Origin: Candidatus Thalassospirochaeta sargassi
GTDB lineage: Bacteria; Spirochaetota; Spirochaetia; UBA9216
NCBI GenBank assembly: GCA_028532855.1
Contig: JAQQAL010000011.1
Span: forward strand, 471,157-535,156
Direction: 5' to 3'
DNA length: 64,000 nt
Shown: piece after piece, positions 55,060 to 63,635 of the stretch
Position numbering within the stretch: the stretch's first letter is position 1
Layout: each line of letters opens with the position of its first letter
Translations under genes and position numbers: made by a program
The notes under the pieces: generated by a model
Seen by the model: the letters and a program-made list of their open reading frames with translations, nothing else
The model's database searches: none
What the model was told of the DNA's origin: nothing

Positions 55060-55630
55060 CATCTTTGTTGCCAACTGGAAACATCGGTATTATCTTTTTA
55101 AGAACCTCCGCGACATCCGGATTCTCTATTCCCATTGCGCTGCTAATGTAATCGCCGAACATCTCCAGGCCGAATCCTAAAGATATAAGCATTAAGAGTG
55201 ATTCATCCGGACTGAAATTATAGAAGGTTTTATCATTCATCTGCTCCTTCGCCCTTGTTCTGAGATCTGCCAGATAGGATTTGCGATTTTTTGTTAAAAG
55301 TTCAATTTCTCCGTCCATTACAAGGCGTGCAGGGATTTTCCATATTTCCGGCATGTCGATTGCAGCCGAAGCGGCCTTTTCGAATGCCTCGTTGAATGAT
55401 CCTGCACCTGCCGCGGATGCTTTCAGACGTGAATCTATACCTGCAAGAACCTCAGCCATAAGATTCTGTTTTGATCCGAAATGGCGGTGAATGAGTCCAT
55501 GGTTTACACCGGCTTTAGCCGCAATATCCCTGATGCTTACGCTGCTTGGTGCAGATTCTGAAAACAGCTCTGTTGCTGCCTTTACAACTGCTGCCATTAC
55601 GGCCTGTTTTCCCCTTATTTTTTCTTCCAC
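55049..55630 (-). CDS. TetR-family transcriptional regulator
   Basis: 193 residues. N-terminal HTH: VKAATELFSESAPSSVSIRD, AAKAGVNHGLIHRHFGSKQNLM. The C-terminal ligand domain is unclassified. GTG 55630 is preferred to the upstream TTG 55669 because the HTH begins close after it and a promoter ends seven bases before it; the TTG lies upstream of that promoter. It is divergent from the MoxR cluster and may control it (inference). Confidence 0.85.
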   Translation of the reverse strand: MEEKIRGKQAVMAAVVKAATELFSESAPSSVSIRDIAAKAGVNHGLIHRHFGSKQNLMAEVLAGIDSRLKASAAGAGSFNEAFEKAASAAIDMPEIWKIPARLVMDGEIELLTKNRKSYLADLRTRAKEQMNDKTFYNFSPDESLLMLISLGFGLEMFGDYISSAMGIENPDVAEVLKKIIPMFPVGNKDAKG

Positions 55631-55637
55631 GCAGTAA

Positions 55638-55665
55638 ATATTACCATATATCCAATCTAAATCAA
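55638..55665 (-). promoter_or_regulatory. Promoter of tetR, leaderless geometry
   Basis: Minus strand: TTGATT (55665-55660), 16-base spacer, TAATAT (55643-55638), seven bases, GTG 55630. Confidence 0.5.
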
Positions 55666-55713
55666 TCAAAAATCCTCGTTTTCAGTATTGGGGTACACGA
55701 ACAGCTAATGGCA

Positions 55714-55722
55714 TGATAGAAT
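55714..55722 (+). promoter_or_regulatory. Extended -10 of the moxR cluster, leaderless geometry
   Basis: TGaTAGAAT at 55714-55722, six bases, ATG 55729. No good -35, as is common with extended -10 promoters. Confidence 0.45.
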
Positions 55723-55728
55723 CGTCTC

Positions 55729-56685
55729 ATGTCTGAACTTAATGTATCAGCTTTAACCGCATCAGGACTGCTTGGAGGTCTTGAAAAAGTAGTTAAAGGC
55801 AAGCGTGATTTTCTAGAACTTCTTACTGCTGCTGTTATCACGGGCGGCCATGTTCTGGTGGAAGATTTGCCCGGACTGGGAAAGACAACAGCAGCCAGAA
55901 GTCTTGCCGCCCTTATCGATACATCCGGTGACCGTGTTCACGGTTTCAGCCGTATCCAGTTTACTCCCGATCTGCTTCCCTACGATATTACTGGAGTTGA
56001 TATCTTTCATCCTGAAAGCGGAGAGTTCAGATTCAATCCGGGACCCATCTTCGCGTCTATAGTTCTTGCTGATGAAATAAACCGGTCAACACCCAAGGTT
56101 CAGTCGGCGCTGCTTGAAGTAATGGCTGAGGGGCAGGTTACTTCAGGGGGAACAACCCGGCAGTTAGGCGATTTCTTTTTTGTAATAGCAACGCAGAACC
56201 CGATTGAAATTGAAGGGACATACAGTCTTCCGATAGCTCAGCTTGATCGCTTTCTCATGCGTCTGTCAATCGGTTACCCCGACAGGGACTCGGAGTTTCT
56301 CATAGTAACCGAAGACCCTTCTGTAAAAGCTGTTCCGAAACTTGAACCGGTTTGTACGGTAGAAGACATTCTTGAAGCCCGGGCTGCATCCGAATCTGTA
56401 TTTTGTGATGAGCGGCTTATTCATGCTGTAATTGATGCAGCAGCGGCAACCCGGACGATGAAGGATGTAAATACCGGGATCTCTCCCCGCGGACCACTTA
56501 TGCTGATAAAGACGGCACGATCCCTCGCCCTTATGCGGGATCGTGATTATGTGATTGATCAGGACCTGCTGGATCTCTGCGGACCGGTTCTCTGTCACCG
56601 GTTGATAATGAGCGGGAAAAATCGTGATGCCGACCAACTTGTCAGGGAGCTGATAATTGAAAAGCTTGATAAAATCAATTACTAG
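55729..56685 (+). CDS. MoxR-family AAA+ ATPase
   Basis: 318 residues. Walker A LPGLGKTT (48-55), Walker B VLADEINR, sensor-1 IATQNP and the arginine region match MoxR. These chaperone-like ATPases act with partner proteins carrying DUF58 and VWA-like domains; the next two genes encode a DUF58 protein and a transglutaminase, the classic association. The start has leaderless geometry. The AGGGAG near its 3' end is the ribosome site of the DUF58 gene. Confidence 0.93.
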   Translation: MSELNVSALTASGLLGGLEKVVKGKRDFLELLTAAVITGGHVLVEDLPGLGKTTAARSLAALIDTSGDRVHGFSRIQFTPDLLPYDITGVDIFHPESGEFRFNPGPIFASIVLADEINRSTPKVQSALLEVMAEGQVTSGGTTRQLGDFFFVIATQNPIEIEGTYSLPIAQLDRFLMRLSIGYPDRDSEFLIVTEDPSVKAVPKLEPVCTVEDILEARAASESVFCDERLIHAVIDAAAATRTMKDVNTGISPRGPLMLIKTARSLALMRDRDYVIDQDLLDLCGPVLCHRLIMSGKNRDADQLVRELIIEKLDKINY

Positions 56686-57957
56686 TACAGGCGCCGCTTT
56701 TTTTTTATCTCAATTTTCTCTCTCTTCCTAGGTCTGTTCAGAGCAGAGCTGGGTATACTTCTTGCCGGTTCTGGTTTTTTCGCTGCATTTTTGTTTTCAC
56801 TCATAGTAAATCTGATACAGCGCAGAATTATTTCAGCCGGCGGGAGCGAAATAATCTGTACGCCGCCGGCTGTCCGTTTCTCACCGGGGATGGAGTTTGA
56901 AGCAGGTTTTGAGATAAGCCGCGGCTTCAAAGTGCTTCCCGGATGCAGGGTGAGGCTTTTGATGGAATTCAAATGGCGAAACAGAATGGTTTCCGGCAGT
57001 TCCGAATATAGATCCGGACTCCGAAGGGGCGCTCTCCGATTCTGTGATCTTCAGCGTGGGCATTACACCGGTCCGGGCGCCTGCTTTGAAATAGGTGACG
57101 CAGCCGGATTTTTCCGTTTCAGGCTAAAATCAGGAATGAACAGTGAGTTTATCGTTGGTCCGACCCCACTGTCTGAAATTAAACCGCCCCGGCATTTCAG
57201 CACCGGCGGAGAATCTATCAGCAGGATAATCAGGAAGAAACGAAGCGACGATCTTACCGAAAGCCGGCAGTATTATCCCGGAGATGATGTCAGAAGAATA
57301 AACTGGAGAACCTACGCTCATACCGGTCAGCTGTTTATCCGTATCGGCGAAGAGCAGCCTGATCCGAAATCCAGACTTGTTCTTATGGTTGATCTTTCAG
57401 GATCAAGATCCCTGCAGCTGTCCGACTCAATCCTTTATGATTATCTTGACTGCATTGCAGGTCACACTGCAGGATTAGCCGAGCAGCTTGAAGCTTCCGG
57501 AGTCAATATCGCTTTTGCCTTCCCGGGATCAGACCCCGGTCCCCTTTCAGGTGTCGGACCTGATTCCGCTTCTATCCGGACTGGGTGGCTTTCGGAGAAG
57601 CTATCCGGCTTGTGGTGGGATGACAGGCTTGTTGAAATAAGCGGTCTGCCGGAAAGATACAGCGCTGCACTTATAATTGCACCGGCTTTTTCTGAAAATG
57701 CCGGAACTCTCTGCCGTAAGGCTGCAGATGCAGGTATGGCTGTAAGCATTACTATTCCCCTCCCTCCCGAGTCCGTCGATTTACAGCCGGCCGGATTGTT
57801 AAGAAGGCTTGTATTCACCGCTGGAACAGCAGGTGATGTGAATAAAACGAGCCTGGGCAGGCAGCTTCGCAGCAGAGAAGCCTTGTCAGCATCGGCTGAA
57901 GCTCTTGTTTCAGGTCTTCACGGTATTGAGGGGGTAGCCAGTGCGGAAATTGTTTAG
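56657..57957 (+). CDS. DUF58 membrane protein with a +1 frame break at a T9 run
   Basis: The DUF58 core is intact from TTG 56791 (389 residues): YYPGDDVRRINWR and LMVDLSGSRS are diagnostic. The frame upstream, 56707-56790, encodes a hydrophobic segment typical of DUF58 N-termini (GILLAGSGFFAAFLFSLIV) but has no start codon, because it continues in the moxR frame up to that gene's stop. A perfect start exists in the next frame: AGGGAG (56644-56649), seven bases, TTG 56657, reading MKSLIKSITSTGAAFFF into the T-run 56698-56706. One extra T (ten) would join the two frames into a ~430-residue protein. It overlaps the transglutaminase gene by 17 bases. Confidence 0.75.
56698..56706 (+). other. T9 homopolymer at the DUF58 frame break
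   Basis: Nine consecutive T directly after GCGCCGC. A tract of this length is prone to polymerase slippage and to sequencing error; a length of ten restores the DUF58 frame. Confidence 0.85.
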
Positions 57958-60900
57958 CAGTAAACTGTTCTTTCATTCCGCGAGACTTACCGCGGCCGCA
58001 GTTCTGCTTGTTCCGCTGTATATCTACCTGGAAGATATTCTGGCAGTAGGCTTTGTTGCTGCTGTCCTGTTCTCTGCTGCTGCCGCAGGTATTATAACTG
58101 AACGTGCCGGACTCAGATTTTTTCCGGCACTGATAATCAACACTGCCTGTGCTTTTCTAATCAGGTTTCTTGTCATATTTGTCGCAGGTTCTATTTCCCC
58201 TGCCTTTAACAGCTCTGTCCTTGATTTTATGCCTTTCAGTTTTGACTCAGGGTTCTTCCCCCTTCTGCCTTTCTACCTGTATATTTCAATCTGCTGGTTC
58301 ATGGTTCTCAGAAAACCGCGTTTCTCAGTGGTAGAGATTATTCTTAATCTGGTAGTCTATTGCGCCCTCCTCTGGAGTCAGGGCGGATATAAACTGAACT
58401 TATTCCCTCATCCGGGGATACTTGCTGTCTTCGGTATTATTTTTTTTGTCACGGAACTTGCCGTGCTGCTTTTATCAAATGATGATACGCCGGCCCCGGC
58501 AAAATTAGCTTATGCCCTTTTCGTCGTTCCTCTTTTCATTCTTATGGTATTTCTGTTTTTCGGAAATTATTCGGAAGGAGCATCGAAGGATGGCGGAGGG
58601 CTGATGCAGCCAACATTGTTCCGCTTTGATTTTTCAGATTATGTGAAGCTTGAAACAGAGATAAGCATGGATAATGATCTTGTGCTGCTGTTTAGAAATT
58701 ACGGATATTTAAATTCTGTCTACCTCAGGCGCTTTTATCTCTCAGGATACAAATCTGAACGTGGATTCTATATGCAGCGGGGCCCGGGTGAAGAGGAGCA
58801 GTATACTGCTTTGCCGGATTCAGTTACCCGTCTTGATGTTGTTCATTATCCCGAACGGATTTTATCCGAGCAGGAATATTTTATTGTGAATCTTGACCCG
58901 TCATCTCTTATCGCGATGAATTACCCGGTGGAGATTAGTCCATTGACAAATTGGAGCGATTCATCTTTTTTAAGAAACTACAGGGTTGTGTCCGAGTCTG
59001 TTGAACAGCCATCCTGGGAACTGGCTGAGGCTCCGTTGCTTGAGATGGATGAAGCTCTCCAGGATTTTTATACTGATTATGGGGAGGACGCCGAAATAAA
59101 AGCGCTTGCCGAAGAAATAACTGCAGGGATAGATAATTCCTACGATAAGGTCATTGCGCTGATGTTTTATCTGCATGATAATTATTTTTATTCGCTCAAG
59201 CCCGGAGTGGCTGTGGACGGAAATCAGCTTCACCATTTTCTGTTTGATGCCCGTAAAGGTTATTGTTCATATTTTGCTTTTTCAATGGCGCTGATGTGCA
59301 GGAGTATAGGAATTCCTGCGAGGGTGGCTGCAGGATTTTTTATTGATCCGCAGAGCGGTATTCTGAATATATACCCGGTAAGGGAGGATATGGCTCATGC
59401 CTGGGTTGAGGTTCCCTTTGAGAATTACGGATGGGTGGAATTTGATCCCACAACCGACAGGCTTGCCGCCGGAGAAGAACTGGAGTTTGCGGCTCTGGAC
59501 AGCTCGGAATATTCTAATCTTGTCGAGGAAATAATCAGCAGCGATTATTCGGTAGAATTGCCTGATGCTGATGCCGGGGCTGATAAGGGAAGCGGAATAC
59601 TGTCGGCTGCCGCAGATCGAATAAAAAGGTTTGTGGTTAAACATGCCGCCCTGCTGCTGCCCATAATCTACTCCGTCTTAGTCTTGCTTTACCGCCTTCA
59701 CCAGGCTGTCTCCCTTAGGTTTTCCTCCCCCCGCAGGAGAATCAGAGCAATGTACGCCAGGGCTGTTCGTGCGGCTGCAGTCTTCGGCTTCGGCAGACAG
59801 AGGGGCGAATCGGTGCTTGAACATGCACGCAGGCTGGAAGGCGGCCCGTTCGGAAGTCTCTGTCCCCTTGCCGGCTTGTATCTGGAATCAGTTTTTGCTC
59901 CGGGCATTGATGATCAGGCGGCAGAAAAGGCAGGCCTCGCGTGGAAGGATTTTCGGGCCTCGATGAAGATGCTGCCCATATGGAAAAGACTGCTTTCACT
60001 GATTCTACCTTTTATCAGGTTTCGTGCAAGGTTAAATCCGCCGGCCGTACTGCTGCTACTCATCCTCTTTTTAGCTCCTCAGCTTCTGCAGGCTCAAGAT
60101 TCCGGAAGTATACAGGATTTTCTTGATATGGCGGCTATGGAAGAGGATGCAGAAAACTATGAAGCTGCCTTGAGGCTTCTGAATCAGGGCATGGCTGAAT
60201 ATCCCGGGAATGCTGAACTGAAAATTGCAGCAGGAGATTTGTATTCGGATAGAGAGTTGTATAATCTGGCACTTGAGCAGTATACAGCTGCGAATAAACT
60301 GATACCTGGAGATCCTGAAGTGCTGTACCGGAAATCTGTATCCGAAGGGTTTCTAAACCTCGATCAGCAGTCAATTCTCACCCTCGAGGAGATTCTGGAG
60401 CTGGTACCCGATCACTATGATGCGCATGCTGATCTGGGTTGGATGTATTTCAAAACCTTTAGATTAGCTGAAGCCGAGTCCCTGCTTCTGGACGGGATTG
60501 AATATTATGATGATTCACCGATTCTGTATATGACACTCGGAACCGTATATTCAGGTATGTATGATTACGAGAGGGCAGAGAAATATTACCTTGAATCAAT
60601 AGATATGGCCCTCGACAAGGGCTGGGATTACTTTGCATCAGTCGCATACTACAACCTGTCTCTGCTTGAGCACGGTTTCTATAAATATAAAAAAGCCCTT
60701 GAGTATACAAATAAATCCATCGAATACGGTGAGCGGGCCCCCGGGTATATAGCCCGTGCCGAGATATATCTTGGAAAACTGGATTTTGATAATGCATATT
60801 TGAATTATCAGCAGGCTTACAATATCGACTCAACCCCTCTGGCCCTGATGGGACAGGCTGAGCTATATTTGAATTTTGGTCTGCTTGACGAGGCTTTATC

Positions 60901-61798
60901 GCATATTAATGAGGTCCTGAAGCATGACGATGATTCCTGGATGTATTATTTTGGAGTGGATCCGGACAGGCACAGGATGGAAACCGACAGAATACTGATG
61001 GAGATATATAATGCAATGGCGGAAAGAGAGCGATTCAGTCCTGCTTCAGGCCTGGGAAGGCTGACTGCTCTTTTTGACCGGATAAGGTATTCCGTCTCAG
61101 GATGGTATCACGGCCGCCGTTACAGACGTGCGTCATTCGATGTCGGTCGGTCCAATGAGCGGCAGGGAAACAGCCTGGATGCCGCATGGGCATATTTTGT
61201 AGCGAATGAAGACTATGCGCCCCAGGCCCTGCGTTATCTGAGGCGAGCCGAGGTTATTGAAACAGCGGCGGCGCCTGCTGCCGAACCCTATTATATGCTT
61301 GAAACCGGTCGGCTAACCTCGGATCAGGCTATGCTAAGCATGGCCGCGGGACAGTTTAATCCTGAATGGGAGCGTTTTCAGATGGCTGAGGCAATCGCTG
61401 AGCTGCTGCAGACTGCCCGGCGGCCGGATGATGGTAATTATATAACCCTTGCCGAAGAACTCTATGGACTGAATCCTGGATACTTTATCACTAGAGGGTT
61501 TCAATTTCCGCTTGAACTGGATTATAAACCAGGGTTCTTTCTGAAACATTCGCTTAAACGTTCAGGCTTCTATATTTCGCTAAATAATGATGATATTCGT
61601 TACAGATATAGACTGTCAGCTGCCGATACTCTGAGTGAGGGTGTTCTATATTCTGTTGTCGATAGTGAAACGGGTAAAGCGATACTGGAGTTTTCCATGA
61701 TTGATTTACCGAATACCCCGCAAAGAGCTTCAGCCGTAGCGGCTGAATTAAAAATGAGGTTATTCAGTATAACAGATGGAAAGGATTTTCATTTTTAA
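57941..61798 (+). CDS. Membrane transglutaminase-like protease with C-terminal TPR region
   Basis: 1285 residues. N-terminal helices (about 8-215), an extracytoplasmic transglutaminase-like domain with Cys442 (KGYCSYFAF), His486 (AHAWVEV) and Asp502 (FDPTT), another helix near 570 and one near 690, then a long TPR part (about 710-1010: AEYPGNAELKIAAGDLY, YYDDSPILYMTLGTVYSGM) and a final domain of unknown type. The first half matches the TGase partner of MoxR-DUF58 systems; the TPR extension is unusual. GTG 57941 has GAGGGGG upstream. It overlaps both neighbouring genes. Confidence 0.85.
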   Translation: MRKLFSSKLFFHSARLTAAAVLLVPLYIYLEDILAVGFVAAVLFSAAAAGIITERAGLRFFPALIINTACAFLIRFLVIFVAGSISPAFNSSVLDFMPFSFDSGFFPLLPFYLYISICWFMVLRKPRFSVVEIILNLVVYCALLWSQGGYKLNLFPHPGILAVFGIIFFVTELAVLLLSNDDTPAPAKLAYALFVVPLFILMVFLFFGNYSEGASKDGGGLMQPTLFRFDFSDYVKLETEISMDNDLVLLFRNYGYLNSVYLRRFYLSGYKSERGFYMQRGPGEEEQYTALPDSVTRLDVVHYPERILSEQEYFIVNLDPSSLIAMNYPVEISPLTNWSDSSFLRNYRVVSESVEQPSWELAEAPLLEMDEALQDFYTDYGEDAEIKALAEEITAGIDNSYDKVIALMFYLHDNYFYSLKPGVAVDGNQLHHFLFDARKGYCSYFAFSMALMCRSIGIPARVAAGFFIDPQSGILNIYPVREDMAHAWVEVPFENYGWVEFDPTTDRLAAGEELEFAALDSSEYSNLVEEIISSDYSVELPDADAGADKGSGILSAAADRIKRFVVKHAALLLPIIYSVLVLLYRLHQAVSLRFSSPRRRIRAMYARAVRAAAVFGFGRQRGESVLEHARRLEGGPFGSLCPLAGLYLESVFAPGIDDQAAEKAGLAWKDFRASMKMLPIWKRLLSLILPFIRFRARLNPPAVLLLLILFLAPQLLQAQDSGSIQDFLDMAAMEEDAENYEAALRLLNQGMAEYPGNAELKIAAGDLYSDRELYNLALEQYTAANKLIPGDPEVLYRKSVSEGFLNLDQQSILTLEEILELVPDHYDAHADLGWMYFKTFRLAEAESLLLDGIEYYDDSPILYMTLGTVYSGMYDYERAEKYYLESIDMALDKGWDYFASVAYYNLSLLEHGFYKYKKALEYTNKSIEYGERAPGYIARAEIYLGKLDFDNAYLNYQQAYNIDSTPLALMGQAELYLNFGLLDEALSHINEVLKHDDDSWMYYFGVDPDRHRMETDRILMEIYNAMAERERFSPASGLGRLTALFDRIRYSVSGWYHGRRYRRASFDVGRSNERQGNSLDAAWAYFVANEDYAPQALRYLRRAEVIETAAAPAAEPYYMLETGRLTSDQAMLSMAAGQFNPEWERFQMAEAIAELLQTARRPDDGNYITLAEELYGLNPGYFITRGFQFPLELDYKPGFFLKHSLKRSGFYISLNNDDIRYRYRLSAADTLSEGVLYSVVDSETGKAILEFSMIDLPNTPQRASAVAAELKMRLFSITDGKDFHF

Positions 61799-63635
61799 GA
61801 CACCGGATGTGCCGGAAAACCTATTATCCTCTGCACTAAACATCGAATGTGAGATTCTGGATATCATGCCTGATGCCTGTACTGAGTCTGAAGAATACAC
61901 TAAAATCCCTATCTACGTTTCAAGTTGGAAATATTTCTCTGAAAATAGGGATAGTATCCAGGCCCTGAATATGGCTGATAAATCTCTAGTGATCCTTTAT
62001 CATCCCGATGAAGCTGATTATCTGACACCTGATTCGCTAATTTATGATTTTGTTGCCTATAACAGACCGGAAATCATTTCTCATGCAATTGAACAGCTGA
62101 CCAGGAATATAGAGCTTCAGTATGATTATGATAAGGCCCGCAATCTTAATGAAGAATTATTGTCGATAGGAATAGCCCTCTCGGCTGAAAGAGATAATGA
62201 CAAGCTTCTTAATGATATTCTGAAGAAGATTCGGGAGATAACACGCGCCGATGCCGGGAGCCTGTATCTGCTGGAAAAGGTAGAGGGGGGCAATGAGCAG
62301 AACCTTCTGTTTAAGATAGCCCACAATGATTCAAACCCCAGTGATTTTACCGAATTCAGGATGCCTCTGAATAAAAAATCTATTGCGGGTTATGTGGCTG
62401 TAACCTCTGAGGTCTTGAATATCCCTGATGCCTATGCAATACCGGATCTAAAACCATACAGTTTCAACGAAAGTTACGATATAGCGACAAATTACAGATC
62501 CTGCAGTATTCTTACTGTTCCAATGCTAGATCATCTTGAAAACACAATAGGGGTTGTCCAGCTGATTAACCGGAAACGCTGTTTTTCAAAGATTCTTGAA
62601 AGCCCTGAAGATGTCGAAGCCTATGTTGAACCATTCGATCTTGAAGACGAAAACATTGTACTCTCGCTTGCCTCACAGGCTGCCGTTTCGCTTGAGAATA
62701 ACATTTTATACAATGAAATCGAGACCCTTTTTGAGGGATTTGTAAAAGCCTCTGTAAAGGCTATAGAGTCACGTGATCCGACGACCAGCGGGCACTCTAG
62801 CCGGGTTGCGGCCTATACTGTTGAAACCGCAAGGGTAATCGGTGAAGAAACTTCGGGTAAGTTTGCGAATGTTTTTTTTACAGATGAACAGCTGAAAGAA
62901 TTGAGATATGCCGGGCTGCTTCATGATTTCGGCAAGGTTGGAGTTCGGGAGGCTGTTCTTGTAAAAGCACAGAAGCTTTATCCGGGGGATCTTGGAATAA
63001 TCAGAATGCGCTTCGGCTTTATCAGGAAATCTATAGAGTTGGAGTATGCTCAGAATCCTGATAAATCCGGGTTTGACAAGGACATAGCTGAGGTAGATAA
63101 AGCGCTTAAGGTAATTCTGGAAGCAGCTGAGCCTAGTTTCAACAGTGAAGATCCGGTGGGGATGTTAAGGGATTACAATAAGCGTTTCTATATTGATGTT
63201 GACGGTTCTGAAAAACCGTGGCTGACTGATGAAGAGTTGGAATTCCTGAGTATCAAACGGGGAAGTTTGAGTGAGAATGAACGGAGGGAAATTGAATCTC
63301 ATGTAGAACACTCGACTGATTTTCTGCAGAATATTCCATGGACCAGCAGCCTTAAAGGTCTTACTGAGATTGCCCGGGGACATCATGAGCGCATGGACGG
63401 TACAGGATATCCTGATGGTATATCAGGCGGGGAGCTAGGGATACAGTCGAGGATTATGGCCGTCGCAGATATTTATGATGCATTGACAGCCAGCGACAGG
63501 CCTTATAAGAGAGCTCTCTCGGCTGAAACTGCACTCAAGATAATTATGGAAGAGGCGGAAAATAATCACCTGGATCGCGACATAGTAAATATTTTTATTG
63601 AAAAAAAGGTATACGAATTCGGAGTCAACAAATGA
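61776..63635 (+). CDS. GAF-HD-GYP phosphodiesterase with an insertion in the HD domain
   Basis: 619 residues. An N-terminal ~110-residue receiver-like region without a phosphorylation site, a GAF domain (about 135-310), and an HD-GYP domain: SGHSSRVA, LLHDFGKVG with the HD at 383-384, GHHERMDGTGYPDG with GYP at 544-546. The HD-to-GYP distance is ~160 residues instead of ~65, so ~95 residues are inserted (including PGDLGIIRMRFGFIRKSIEL). It begins 23 bases before the transglutaminase stop without a near ribosome site. Confidence 0.85.
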   Translation: MERIFIFKTPDVPENLLSSALNIECEILDIMPDACTESEEYTKIPIYVSSWKYFSENRDSIQALNMADKSLVILYHPDEADYLTPDSLIYDFVAYNRPEIISHAIEQLTRNIELQYDYDKARNLNEELLSIGIALSAERDNDKLLNDILKKIREITRADAGSLYLLEKVEGGNEQNLLFKIAHNDSNPSDFTEFRMPLNKKSIAGYVAVTSEVLNIPDAYAIPDLKPYSFNESYDIATNYRSCSILTVPMLDHLENTIGVVQLINRKRCFSKILESPEDVEAYVEPFDLEDENIVLSLASQAAVSLENNILYNEIETLFEGFVKASVKAIESRDPTTSGHSSRVAAYTVETARVIGEETSGKFANVFFTDEQLKELRYAGLLHDFGKVGVREAVLVKAQKLYPGDLGIIRMRFGFIRKSIELEYAQNPDKSGFDKDIAEVDKALKVILEAAEPSFNSEDPVGMLRDYNKRFYIDVDGSEKPWLTDEELEFLSIKRGSLSENERREIESHVEHSTDFLQNIPWTSSLKGLTEIARGHHERMDGTGYPDGISGGELGIQSRIMAVADIYDALTASDRPYKRALSAETALKIIMEEAENNHLDRDIVNIFIEKKVYEFGVNK

